This document shows, piece by piece, positions 30,103 to 39,738 of a stretch of 64,000 nucleotides of DNA. Within the stretch, counting starts at the first letter, position 1, and each line of letters opens with the position of its first letter. The DNA is from Porphyra umbilicalis (Eukaryota; Rhodophyta; Bangiophyceae; Bangiales; Bangiaceae): assembly GCA_002049455.2 (NCBI GenBank), contig KV918835.1, positions 186,001 to 250,000 of the forward strand, read 5' to 3'. The position numbers and the translations under genes were made by a program. Under the pieces are notes generated by a model. The model was not told where the DNA came from. It ran no database searches and saw nothing but the letters and a program-made list of their open reading frames with translations.

Positions 30103-32373
30103 TTAATTGTCGTCCGTGGACTTGTCAGATCCATCGTCTTGCTTGTCATCCTTGTCGTCATTTTCAGCATCCACGTCTTCGCCGTTGCTTGCAGGGCCCA
30201 AACCCGTCTCGACTCCGACGTTTTCGTCTCCGGGAAGCTCCTCGGCAACTTCTGCCACCTCGCTTACGTTCGTCTCGGCGAACACGACGCTTCGTGCCTT
30301 GACGACCTTGCCGTCGTCGAGGATGACCTTGTACGCCTTGCTGCCATCGGGATAGCCTAAGAAGACGCCCTTCGCCGCCTTGTCGCCAAACTTGCCGTCA
30401 ATGTGACTCTTGTGCAGCACCACCCAGCATGTCGACCCAAACACCCGCATGTGGCGTACGTCGGGCTTATTTCCGGTCCATAGCTCAAAAGACGTCTTGC
30501 CGACAGGAAGCGCCCGGCTGGTGACGCGGTTTTTGATGTAGACCGCCGTGTTGATGGCATCCGCCCAAAGATCTTGATCGACGTCCTTGTGTCGCATCAT
30601 GGTGCGAGCCATCTCCACGAGAACTCGGTTGAGCCGCTCAGCAACCCCGTTCTGCTGCGGCGTGTCGGGCACCGTGGTCTGGTGCGTCGTGCCGTTCTCA
30701 TCGTGAAGAGCCTTGAATGCATTCGACACATACTCGCCGCCATTATCGGAGCGTAGGATATTGATCTTGGTTCCCGTGTGCAGCTGGGCCTTCGTCAGCC
30801 ACTTCTTATACTCCGAGAGCAGATCGCTCTTCTTCTGCAGGAAGACCACGTCTGTCCAGCGGGAGAAGTCGTCAGTGAAGGTGCCAAAGTAGAGCGCACC
30901 GCCACGCGACGGCTCCGACATTGGCCCGCCCAGGTCCGAGTGCACGAGCTGCAGGCGCTTGCTGACTCGAACTCCTCCTGCACTAGGCATAGGCGTCATA
31001 GCCGCCTTCCCATACACGCACGGCTCGCAGACGTCCTTGACCGCCATGGACGAGCACTTGAGTCCATTGATGTCCTTGTTCTTGATCATCCGCTTGACGC
31101 CAGCCACGTTGACGTGCCCAAGGCGCTCATGCCAGAGCTGAAGAGAGGCCACCGCAGCAATATCCAACAGTGGGGCCATGTCCAGGTGGTAGAGCCCGTT
31201 CTTACGAGTGCCGCGCGCAGCAGTCTTCTCGTTCATCTTGATGATCGTCTTACCGCCCTTGAATGACACCTCCGCCTCACGCTCCTCCATCATGCCGACC
31301 GACATGAGGTTGAAGCCCATTGTAGGAACATGGAGCACCTTCTCCAACTTGATCTTGCGCGTCTTGCCGTGAACGATGACATTGAGCACGACGGTTCCGA
31401 CGCCCGCCGTGGCTACGGACCCCTTGTCACCCATCGTGACGCTCCGTCCCGTTGTCGTATGGTAGTCGTCAAAGCACCCGCGCATCCAGCACATGTGTGC
31501 AGACGCCGCAGAGTCCACTAGCCACGACTTGGAGATGTCATCGCTGTCAGCTGCATTGCCCACCAGACAGATGGCGTCGTCGCTGTCGCTACCATCGTCA
31601 GCCGCAATCGCGGCCACCTTGTCATGTCTCTGCTTCTTGGCCTTGAGCTCTGGGCAGTCGTGAGAGATATGCCCAAACTTATGGCAGTAGTAACACTCGA
31701 TCTTGGAGAGGTCACCACGGCGGCCTTGACCTCGATAGTTGGCGCCGACGAGTGCCATGTCGCCAATGCGCTTCGTCGCCGGTGACTTGTCCGCCTGCCG
31801 CCGCTCCTCCTGAAGCAAGCGGCTCTTGACAAAGTCGAGGCTCAGCTCGTCCTCGCCCTTGGCGTCGAGAGCCACTAGCAGGTTCTCGTACTTGGACGTC
31901 AGCCCGTTAAGGACGCTCATGGCAACGTCCATCTCCGTCACCTCGCCGCCCATGGCCTTAAGGTTCTCGCCGAGGTTGCGCACGCGGTTGATGTAGCTAA
32001 GCATGCCCTCGCCGACGGTCAATTCGACGGTGTAGAACTCGCGTCGCGCCTTCATCTTGTTCATCAAACTCTTGCGCTGGAAGACACCTTGCAGCGTCGA
32101 CCACATTTCCGCCGTCGTCTTGCAGCCCGACACGTGCTCGAGCTGCTCAGATCCAAGGGTGAGCCCGATGATGGCGCTCGCCTTCGTGTCTCGACGCTTC
32201 CACACCGCCAACTCGCGGGCATCCGCGTCCGTCGGCTTGCCGTCTTCGTCAAGCATATCGTCCAGGTCGCGCAGCGCAAGGACCATCTTAATGCGCTGGC
32301 GCCACTCGTGGAAGTTCGCCTCCGTCAACTTGTCGATCTTGATGCCGCCCATTCCGGCAGCGCCTCCGTCCAT
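30103..32373 (-). CDS. Copia B gag, protease and integrase region
   Basis: 756 codons, starting MDGGAAGMGGIKIDKL. UBN2-type gag, zinc knuckle CYYCHKFGHISHDCP, protease WLVDSAASAHMC, integrase motifs RSDNGGEYVSNAF and TPQQNGVAERLNRV, then an acidic linker (DAENDDKDDKQDDGSDKS) toward the reverse transcriptase. Very similar to copia A, with some substitutions, pointing to a recent shared source. Confidence 0.95.
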   Translation of the reverse strand: MDGGAAGMGGIKIDKLTEANFHEWRQRIKMVLALRDLDDMLDEDGKPTDADARELAVWKRRDTKASAIIGLTLGSEQLEHVSGCKTTAEMWSTLQGVFQRKSLMNKMKARREFYTVELTVGEGMLSYINRVRNLGENLKAMGGEVTEMDVAMSVLNGLTSKYENLLVALDAKGEDELSLDFVKSRLLQEERRQADKSPATKRIGDMALVGANYRGQGRRGDLSKIECYYCHKFGHISHDCPELKAKKQRHDKVAAIAADDGSDSDDAICLVGNAADSDDISKSWLVDSAASAHMCWMRGCFDDYHTTTGRSVTMGDKGSVATAGVGTVVLNVIVHGKTRKIKLEKVLHVPTMGFNLMSVGMMEEREAEVSFKGGKTIIKMNEKTAARGTRKNGLYHLDMAPLLDIAAVASLQLWHERLGHVNVAGVKRMIKNKDINGLKCSSMAVKDVCEPCVYGKAAMTPMPSAGGVRVSKRLQLVHSDLGGPMSEPSRGGALYFGTFTDDFSRWTDVVFLQKKSDLLSEYKKWLTKAQLHTGTKINILRSDNGGEYVSNAFKALHDENGTTHQTTVPDTPQQNGVAERLNRVLVEMARTMMRHKDVDQDLWADAINTAVYIKNRVTSRALPVGKTSFELWTGNKPDVRHMRVFGSTCWVVLHKSHIDGKFGDKAAKGVFLGYPDGSKAYKVILDDGKVVKARSVVFAETNVSEVAEVAEELPGDENVGVETGLGPASNGEDVDAENDDKDDKQDDGSDKSTDDN

Positions 32374-32516
32374 GTTGTCTTCTTGTCGTATCGCCCGACC
32401 TTGCCGAGCCGTGCGCCTTGACCGTCACGTCCTTTAACCACCTTGACCTCGTCTTCTTCGCACTTGCTGCGACCGCAGCGACACCAGCTGCCACACCTTG
32501 CTCTTGTCACAGCCCC

Positions 32517-32534
32517 GGCTCTGGGCCCATAACC
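32517..32534 (-). other. Copia B primer-binding site
   Basis: Identical to the copia A site: CTGGGCCCATAACC on the plus strand matches the initiator tRNA-Met anticodon arm. Confidence 0.8.
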
Positions 32535-32952
32535 TGTTGAATCGCAGTGGGGATAGGGGTTGGGGGACCACGGTGAAGTGGTTGAGTGGCTTGAGCTTGT
32601 GTGTGTGTGTGCGAACGTGCTTTGTTGGTTGTCCTAAGGTTCGCCCGCCTCTCCCAACCGAGAGCACCTCTCAAATAGTCCCCACCGGCCGAAGTGCTCC
32701 CCCCTCTCGCGCCCACACCGACGCCCACGCCCTCGCACCAATTCGAATCACTCCCCAAATCAAAAGCCACTAGAGCAAAGCGAAGATCAAATCCAAAACA
32801 TGCCAAAAGTAACAACCCAAGATCACCCAACACGAACGAGTGCAACTTGACCACGTCTTGCAAATGTACCATGTCGGGTACCATAAGGGTCACCGACCAT
32901 CGTCTAACCGCTAACCGCCAGTGGAGTCGGCGACGAGCATCACAGTCCATCA
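32535..32952 (-). repeat. Copia B 5' LTR
   Basis: 418 bp; its outer end is CATCA where other copies have CAACA. Confidence 0.95.
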
Positions 32953-33381
32953 CTACCGTCGTCGCCCTTAGTCCTAAAGAGGGCGGAAACCGTTGCGGTG
33001 GTCCAATTCTTCTTCTGGGAATTCGCCCACGCCACCGGCCAACCAGTACAACTAAGTACAATACGAGAGAAATCCCCCAAGGCGATAAGTACAGACGAGG
33101 GGGATCGCGCCGGCCGGGCTGCGCCTGACGTGGCGGCCCCTGGCGTGGCCACACAGTGGCGCGCGCGCACCACATAACCACCTTGCCTAGCGGCGCCCTG
33201 ACAGCCGTGCGCCCCTGGCCCCGGCGTCCGCGCCCCCGACAGCTGCCCAGGCGAGGGCGAGGGGCCACCTGCGGGGCCTTGGCGGCCGTGCCGCCCGCCC
33301 CGGCGCTTGCCACCCGCGGACCGCGCTCACCCGGTCCCCGCCGAGGTTTCCCAGCACCACCCCCCGCTGGGTGGTGCTACA

Positions 33382-34693
33382 ACCACTTTTGGTTCGGCGG
33401 CGAGCCCTCTGTCTACAGCGAGCAAGATTTTGAAATGCGGCCTCGTATGCCGCGCGTGGTCTTTATGCGTCTCTAAGCGGCGGTGCACGACGAGCCGTGG
33501 TGGAGGCGATCCGTCAACGCGACCGGGCGCCTGCAGTCCCACTCAATCCAGAAGCTGGCCGCCGGGCTCCGCGTGCTGGGCTACGGAGAGTTCTACGACC
33601 GCGCCGGTGAGTACTGCCGGCTGTCGCGCTTAACCATCGCCGAGGCTACCAGGCGTCTGACCAGGCTCGTTGTGGACAAGTGGAAGCAGACGTCCCTGCG
33701 CCGCGCGACGGACGAGGAGCTCAAGCACATCCTTTCCCGCAACGCAACCCGCGGCATGCCGGGCTGCATCGGCTTTATTGCCTGCACGCATTGGCAGTGG
33801 CTCAAGTGCCCCAAGGACCTCGACGGGCAGTACCATGACCGCAAGGATGAGAGCTCTGTGGTGATTGGGAGTGTGTGTGATGAGGACATCTACATCTGGC
33901 ACTTTTCAATGGGGCGCCCGGGAGCTACAACAACGAGAACGTGCTGGCGTCCTCCCCGCTCATTTTGGACGTGAACGCTGGTCTGTGCCCCCCGCAAAAC
34001 ATCAAGTACACACTGAACGGCCGGACCCGTCGCTTGCTTTTCTACGCGGCCGATCAAGGACACCCCCGCTATGCCCTGTTTGCTATGCCGCATCTTAAAC
34101 CCTACACTCCCAAGCTCTTAGTGTACAATGGCCTGCAGGAGGCCGTGCGCAAGGACGCTGAGCGCCTGTACGCGGTGATGCCATCGCGCTTCAACATTGT
34201 ATTACGACCGGCATGTTTCACGACGGTTTCGCGGATGCCCGACACCGGCACGTATGTGGACATCGTGCACAACATGGCCATCGAGTGCACGCGTGGCGGA
34301 TTTATGGCGCAACGGCGCATGCAGGGCGATGCGGACCTGCGGGATGGTGTCGAGGAGATGGACGGGGACGAGCCAAGCAACGTGGCCTCGGGCGAGTGGG
34401 CGCGCAACGAGGCAACTCGCGGTCAACGAGCGTCACCCAACCGTGAGGCGGCCGTTTATCTCAACGACGGGCCACGCCATCCTGGGGTATGGGGACCGGC
34501 AGTGGCCGAGAATGCCGACCTCGGCCGCGGTAGGGCAGCCAGTTTCGAGCAAGACGCGCCTGTACGCTATCTGCGGTACACCGATGGAGCCGATTGCGAG
34601 GCCAAGGACACGAGCGCCCACTGGGCTTTGCTTCAAGACCTGTCCGAGCACATCTTTGCTGATCTTGGCCGCTTGCTGCTGCCATATTGCTGA
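33382..34693 (+). pseudogene. Harbinger 2 transposase, broken and 5'-truncated
   Basis: Same family as the 9.3 kb transposase and parallel to it throughout. It begins at the gypsy LTR edge with NHFWFGGEPSVYSEQDFE, continues with NATGRLQSHSIQKLAAGLRV and DEELKHILSRNATRGMPGCI, then YTLNGRTRRLLFYAADQGHP (second Asp), EAVRKDAERLYAVMPSRF (Glu) and the C-terminal DTSAHWALLQDLSEHIFADL. Breaks: an in-frame TAA at 33474-33476, a one-base frameshift near 33920, and loss of the first catalytic Asp (CIGFIACTHWQW where Harbinger 1 has CIGSLDCSHWEW). The N-terminus is removed by the LTR insertion. The final Cys-stop comes from an inserted MITE. Confidence 0.88.
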
Positions 34694-35085
34694 TCCCCGA
34701 ATTTTGTCCTGGTGGACAGAGACTGACTTGCGGACCGACTCTCTCCACCAATCAGATGTGCCCCTGGGACTGACTTGGTGCTCCTGATTGCTTACATGTG
34801 CCCATTCAGCCTGGAAATCAACATCAGCTCCTCTTTTTTTCTGCACTTCTGGCTAGGAGACAGTAGAAAATCTTAAGATCTCGCGTGGGCAGCTTGCTAC
34901 GTGCTAAGAAAATCGGAGCAAGCGGCAACACACAGTGAGTTCTGCTGGATGCAAGGCCCTGGCACCGAAAGCGGGCATTCTATTGGCTTCGATGCCTTCT
35001 TACTGTTGTTTTAGACCAATAGAGTGCTGTTATTCACAGTCAGTCTCTGTCTCTGTCCCCCAGGACAGAATTCGGGGATCAGCAA
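34687..35085 (+). mobile_element. MITE family M1, copy 1
   Basis: 399 bp with ~40-bp imperfect inverted termini starting TTGCTGATCCCCGAATTTTG, flanked by TA on both sides (34685-34686, 35086-35087). It has no coding capacity. The second copy at 51430-51828 has exactly the same length and lies in the opposite orientation. The TA duplication suggests mobilisation by a Tc1/mariner-type transposase; the TIR sequence itself does not prove that. Confidence 0.88.
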
Positions 35086-35578
35086 TACGTTTGAGTAGAA
35101 TATGGAAAGGTTTTTTTCCCGTTGTGCGGTATTTTTTTCCCTCGACACTGTCTCTCTTCTTCTGCAGCCATGTACGCCAGCTGGCCACGTCAGCCTCATG
35201 GACATGTCAGTATTTTTCGACAATGGCCGGGCGCCGTGCCTCTTTTGAGGTCTGCTTCGTTCGTCCCTCAGTTGTTTATTGCGGTCTCATCTGGGCCGCC
35301 TTGCGTTTGTTTTGGCCCCGGCTCAGCTGTCTTACCTGTTTGGATGCCTTGCTTTGCTGCCGCTTTGGGAACCTAGCTTTGCGGGCGGTTGTTTCCGCTT
35401 CGGGATCCACCTTTTTGCGTGACTTGGCAGAAAAGGCCGCAGTTGCGTGTGTTCGCGTGCCCGTGAGCGCAAATTTCGTAGAGCATGACAAAGACGTGCC
35501 ACAGCTCGGACCGTACAGTATCTACAGGCTAAGATATACAGCAAGTTGATGACAGAAATGCTACAGCAGACGCAAGGA

Positions 35579-35680
35579 AAGCATGTACAGAGAAAAGACA
35601 AACGGAGAAAGATAAGCATATCCAGAGAAAAGACAAGCGGAGAAAGATAAGCATGTACAGAGAAAAAACAAACGGAAAAC
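35579..35680. repeat. 35-bp tandem repeat, 3 units
   Basis: Three units of AGCATGTACAGAGAAAAGAC plus AAACGGAGAAAGATA; purine-rich, in the 3' region between the convergent Harbinger 2 genes. Confidence 0.85.
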
Positions 35681-35699
35681 GAAAAACCGACGCGATGTG

Positions 35700-38359
35700 C
35701 GCTATTCAAAGTCGGCCGCGTCGAAGGCGGCCATTCTGTATATCTCGGCCGCGATGGGGCGCAGCCGCCGTGCAAGGGTCCTCTGGGTCATCGCACCCCT
35801 CCTCGTTCCCGCTGGAGCTGGAGTGGCGGCAAAGGTGGGCGGGCCGCAGTAGTAGCGATGCTGCCGCGGCGATTGCGGCCGCTCTGGTAGTCCCTGTCTA
35901 GCAGCGCGTCAGTAGCAGATTCGCTGTCCAAGCGGACGTAGCTGCCGCCTTGAGCGCTGGCGCCGGCCCACTGAGTCGCGGCAGAGGTAGTGGCACGGTC
36001 GCGACTAGTGCGGCCGCCCGCCCTTGATTTGTCTGGCACCTCCTCGTCCTTGTCCGCGTCGTCCAACAGCTCCCCACACCAGAAGTCGGCGTCTGTACCG
36101 GCCGCCGCGGCCGCAATCATGGCGGCCGCCTCCTCGGCTGCTGTTGACGGCAGAAGCGTCGGATGCCGGCGTCGTCCGCGTCGTCACGGGCACCGTCTGT
36201 GGCGGCGGCTTCACCTGGTAGTAGTAACCGCCCATGAAGTAACCATCTTCTTTTTCCTCGTCGTCGTAGGGTGTCGAGGGCGGAGACGGACGTGACGTGG
36301 CAGAAGACAAAGAAGAAGACGAGACACCCGCCTTACGTACAGTGCGGACGCGGCGGCATGGCCTCCCGCCTCGTGTGGTTGCTCGACCTCGGTCGTGATG
36401 TCGGCCTCGCACGTGGCGACCAATACCTCGAAGCGCATCAGCCCCACGGCGGCTTTCTCCACCCCCCCCAGGGCCTTGGCCATGAGCTCGGCCAGAAACA
36501 GCGGGCCCATCATCGTCCTCTTCCATGACAGCTCGTGCACGGCGGCGACCGCTGTCGCCAACACGTGGACCGCCGTCTCCAATCCGTCGTCTGCTGTCGC
36601 CACCACGTCGGCCGCCTGACGCCGTGGCCACGCCCACGTCCACGTTCAAGTCTTCACGCCAAGACGAGTCGCCCACGCCATTGGTCATGTCGTCGCTGTC
36701 GTTGTCATCCGCTGACTTGAGGCGCTTGCGCATCTCAATGGCCATCACTTGCAGCTATCTGCGAAATTGGCGACCTCTGGCCTTGACCAAACGGCCGATG
36801 TTTTGCGCTCGACTGCCGACTTGTCGAGGGACTCTAGTGCCGCCGCGTTGGAGGCCGCCTCGCGGTGCAGATGCAAGTCCTCCCGAAGAGCCGCATTTGC
36901 GGCCTTGTTGCCAAAAAGGCCGATCTTGAAACATGTTCTTGCCACGCACAAACGTAGACGACAGCGGCGGGTGGCCGTATTTCTCGTCTCGGTCTTCAGC
37001 TTCCGCACATCCAGAAAGCGTGAGGGGGTCCGCATCAGCATGGTCGGCCGCCGAGACGCCTTGAGCAGCCGCCGTGACCCCCAGCGCCGCAATCGTCGCA
37101 CTGCCGCTGAAATTTTCCAACTCCTTGAGGCTCCTCCAGTTTCTTAGCAGAGGGCACGACAGCTTGGCCTCGACAGCGGGTTTGAGGCCATCTTGGGGGT
37201 TGAGGCCATTGCACTTGGCCTTGGCAGCGTTGACGAGCTGCTCATGTTGAAGCGCAGTGAGGATAGGGACTGGGGGACCACGGTGAAGTGGTTGAGTGGC
37301 TTGAGCTTGTGTTTGTGTGTGCGAACGTGCTTTGTTGGTCGTCCTAAGGTTCGCCCGCCTCTCCCAACCGAGAGCACCTCTCAAATAGTCCCCACCGGCC
37401 CAAGTGCTCCCCCCTATCGCGCCCACACCGACGCGCACGCCCTCGCACCAAATCGAATCGCTCACCAAATCAAAAGCCACTAGAGCAAAGCGAAGATCAA
37501 ATCCAAACATGCCAAAAAGTAACGCCCCAAGATGTCCCAACACGAATGTGTGCAACTTGACCACGTCTTGCAAATGTTCCATCTGGGGTACCACAGAGGG
37601 CACCGACTATCATCCATCCGCGAACCGCCAGTGGACTCGGCGACGAGCATCACAGTCTAACAGCTCAGGCGAGGGATGGCCCGTCATCTTAAGCTTCGGC
37701 ACGGCCAGATAGCAGTCCTTTATGCGATGAACAGCGGAAAAGATGCCGTACCGCAGCTCCTTCATAATGGCAGAAGTCGAGCATGCCCGGCGGCGCCCGA
37801 CTTGATGCCTTCGGTCCGGCAGACGGCGGCGGAAGCGGTCGGCGACGTCGTCGTCAAAATTATCAATGGTTTGGTCCACGCCGACCACAGCGTTGAGTGT
37901 CGCCTCCTGGCAGACGTCCGCGAGCACGTTCCGCTAGGCGTCAATCCATGAGATGCCACGAGGGCTGCGACCGCTCTTGTTTCCTGCTTAACCACGCGCG
38001 GCGGCGCTGCGTGCTGCGGCGGCCTCCCCACGTAGATGTTTAAGCGCCGCGCGAAAGCGGTGCTCCTCGGCCTGCGGCCTCACTGGCTCCTCCAGAGCCC
38101 CGGGGAAAGAGGTGTTCTGCGCCGTTTGCGTGTGCGGCGTTGACACTGCCGGCGCTGCGGCAGCACGGTCGGTGACTGGCGTGATCTCGTTCTCTGTGGA
38201 TGCACAAGGCGCGCCGGCGGGGATGGTCAGCGCGCCGCGAGAAGCGGGGCCGCCTGAGCTAATGAAGCCGGCCGTGTGCTGGCCGTCTTGATGAGGTTCG
38301 TCTTCTAGTTCGGGCAAGTCCTTACGCAGGGTCTGGTCCACGGTCGTTGGAAATAGCAA
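35700..38359 (-). pseudogene. Harbinger 2 Myb/SANT-like gene, broken
   Basis: Minus-strand counterpart of the 12.5-13.5 kb SANT gene. The domain is recognisable at about 37930-37665: ADVCQEATLNAVVGVDQTID, NFDDDVADRFRRRLPD, IMKELRYGIFSAVHRIKD and then KLKMTGHPSPE, followed after the solo LTR by QLVNAAKAKCNG. This matches the LTGNPSEEDMISAAMARFCG block of Harbinger 1. Downstream helical segments (NAALREDLHLHREAASNAAA, 36900-36800; SWKRTMMGPLFLAELMAKAL, about 36540-36470) are in different frames, so several frameshifts are present. The N-terminal part (38359-37990) is polar and unrecognised. Confidence 0.6.
37245..37662 (-). repeat. Copia solo LTR
   Basis: 418 bp, the same length as the A and B LTRs, TGTTG...TAACA. 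It is flanked by GCTCA on both sides (37240-37244, 37663-37667), so it is a true insertion later reduced by LTR-LTR recombination. It is more diverged than the A and B LTRs, hence older. Confidence 0.95.
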
Positions 38360-38541
38360 ACAGAGCGAAAGAGGGGCAGAGCAGGGGGCACTTGGGCAGG
38401 AGGTGGTCCACGGTCTTTTGTCAACAAAACACAGTCGGAACTGGGGCAGGGCGGGTCTCAGGGTGAGTCAGGGACAGCGACCGTAGTGACAGCCGCCTCA
38501 GGTCGCGGCCGACGTAGTGGCCACAACAAATTTGACGAGCG
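38360..38541. other. Short spacer
   Basis: Contains a repeat of GGCAGG..GGTGGTCCACGGTC around 38335-38420 and no gene. Confidence 0.3.
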
Positions 38542-39738
38542 CTAATGCCGCCGAGGCAGCGGCAGTGGCCACAAGGGCTGTGGTTTCCACAACACTAGAT
38601 CCTGTGGCAGGTTGAAGTTCACCCAATACTCGTTGCGGCTGCCAGAGGCGTCGGGCCCGGAAATGCGACGCTCCCAGCGAGGAGGCAATTGTCGCGAGCG
38701 TTGCAGGTTCTCAGCGCGCTTCTGGTCCAGCCGCTCCTGGCGGCTCTCCCACGTAGCCCTCCCCGAGATGCCGTTCTCGTTAGGGGAAATCAAGACGGTA
38801 GGAGGGAACGCCCACGGACAGGGACAGCATGGCGGGCACGTGGGATGCTCGCCCCCGACAGTCAGTGAGTTGCGGCAAACAAAGCACAGGTGGCGCAACG
38901 CCCACCGCTCCACTTTGGGGCTAAAGTACGCACCGTCACCCGCCCTGGCCCACCGCCACCCCCAGCCCGGTTGTGGAGAGGACCGACGCGTCCAAGTGCA
39001 GAGGCAGGTGTGCTGGCTCATTGAAACGTTGCTGCTTACGGTCTGGCAGCGCTTGCACTCCATAGAGATGCTGCGCCGGCCTCGCCGCAATTGGGCCTTG
39101 GAAATTGTCCACGCCGGCGGGCCATACTTGGGGCGGTGGTTGAAGGCGGTGGCGTCATCTCCGGACCGCGTCGCCGCCTACTGCTCGCCTGCAGCAATAT
39201 CAGCTACCTGATCCATGACCGCCGCGGTGGCAAACTCCGCTGCAGAGGTAGGCACGCGCACCACGGCCACAGTGTCAGCGCTGCTCTCGTCAGCGCGCGG
39301 GGGCGTTGTCGGGGGAGGTGAAGATACATTACTTGCGGGGGGGGGGGCGTCTAACGAGGCGGAGAAGCTGCCACTGCCGGAGCTACGCGTTGGGGAGTGG
39401 GTGACGGCGTTGTACGAAACGGAGGCGGCGTCGTAGCCGTTGGACTCGGGCTGGGCTCGGATCAAGAAATAGCCATTGTTGGGTCGGTAGCTTCGCAATC
39501 GGCGACAGCGCAGCCGCAAACCCAGGACAGTTGCGAGAGTGACTTGAAGCGTAGACAGCTTGGTTGCGATCGCAGCCCCGAATCCACGCGGCAGGGGGTT
39601 AGCAAAGCGGCAGGGGAGCGAGGCGGCAGTGGAAGCGGCCAAGCGCCAAGCCAAGCGGCAGCGCAGAGACCAAGCGGCAGCGCGGTGGCCAAGCGGCAGA
39701 CCAGGGGCGGTGTTAGCGGCCGTGCTGGCGGCCGCCAA
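38542..39738 (-). CDS. Cys-rich protein of unknown function, one internal TAG
   Basis: I do not recognise the family. One minus frame reads from 39738 to 38542 with a single TAG at 39178-39180. The N-terminal half has KLSTLQVTLATVLGLRLRCR, then a Ser/Pro-rich stretch and AEFATAAVMDQVADIAAGEQ. After the TAG the frame continues with GPPAWTISKAQLRRGRRSIS and a cysteine cluster: ECKRCQTVSSNVSMSQHTCL, LCFVCRNSL and HPTCPPCCPCPW, spaced like zinc-binding knuckles. A charged helix (RATWESRQERLDQKRAENLQ) and EYWVNFNLPQDLVLWK follow. It neighbours Harbinger 2 and could be element-borne or host. The TAG could be decay; the sequence on both sides looks equally protein-like. Confidence 0.5.

Larger units (their letters stand above)
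27994..32952 (-). mobile_element. Ty1/copia element B
   Basis: 4959 bp, minus strand, same family as element A. The 418-bp LTRs (27994-28411, 32535-32952) differ at a handful of sites. The target duplication CTACC lies at 27989-27993 and 32953-32957. It is inserted in the LTR of gypsy 1. Two long ORFs cover almost all of Gag-Pol, so it looks nearly whole, with about one break. Young. Confidence 0.95.
19230..33381 (-). mobile_element. Ty3/gypsy element 1, fossil, with nested copia
   Basis: A minus-strand LTR retrotransposon. In transcription order it shows a 587-bp LTR (33381 back to 27831, split by copia B), a primer-binding-like segment just inside (27811-27830), a gag region with a CCHC zinc knuckle (about 27707-25400) and a protease region (about 20430-19230) with the motif VVGDTGAGASVIR; copia A sits between gag and protease. 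Reverse transcriptase, integrase and a 3' LTR are not seen, so it is truncated at about 19.2 kb. It is broken at several points. It is older than both copia insertions. Confidence 0.8.
27831..33381 (-). repeat. Gypsy 1 LTR split by copia B
   Basis: Left part 27831-27993 and right part 32958-33381 add to 587 bp and match the gypsy 2 LTR (48718-49304) along their length. The short terminal repeat TGTAGCAC/GTGCTACA is present. On the minus strand it reads TGTAGCACCACC... to ...GTTGTGCTACA. Its outer (right) edge cuts into the Harbinger 2 transposase. Confidence 0.9.
33382..38360 (+). mobile_element. Harbinger element 2 (decayed)
   Basis: Same two-gene convergent plan as Harbinger 1: transposase on plus, SANT-like gene on minus. 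The left end is lost to the gypsy LTR; I could not find the right TIR. Secondary insertions are the MITE at 34687-35085 and the copia solo LTR at 37245-37662. Confidence 0.7.

Noticed and set aside
34935-35549. 204-codon plus-strand ORF
   Set aside because: Starts inside MITE M1 and has no domain; the related MITE copy does not keep the frame.
20436-37662. ORFs inside the copia LTRs (for example 25136-25864, 28153-28377)
   Set aside because: They repeat in every LTR copy and are antisense to the element; LTR sequence rather than genes.
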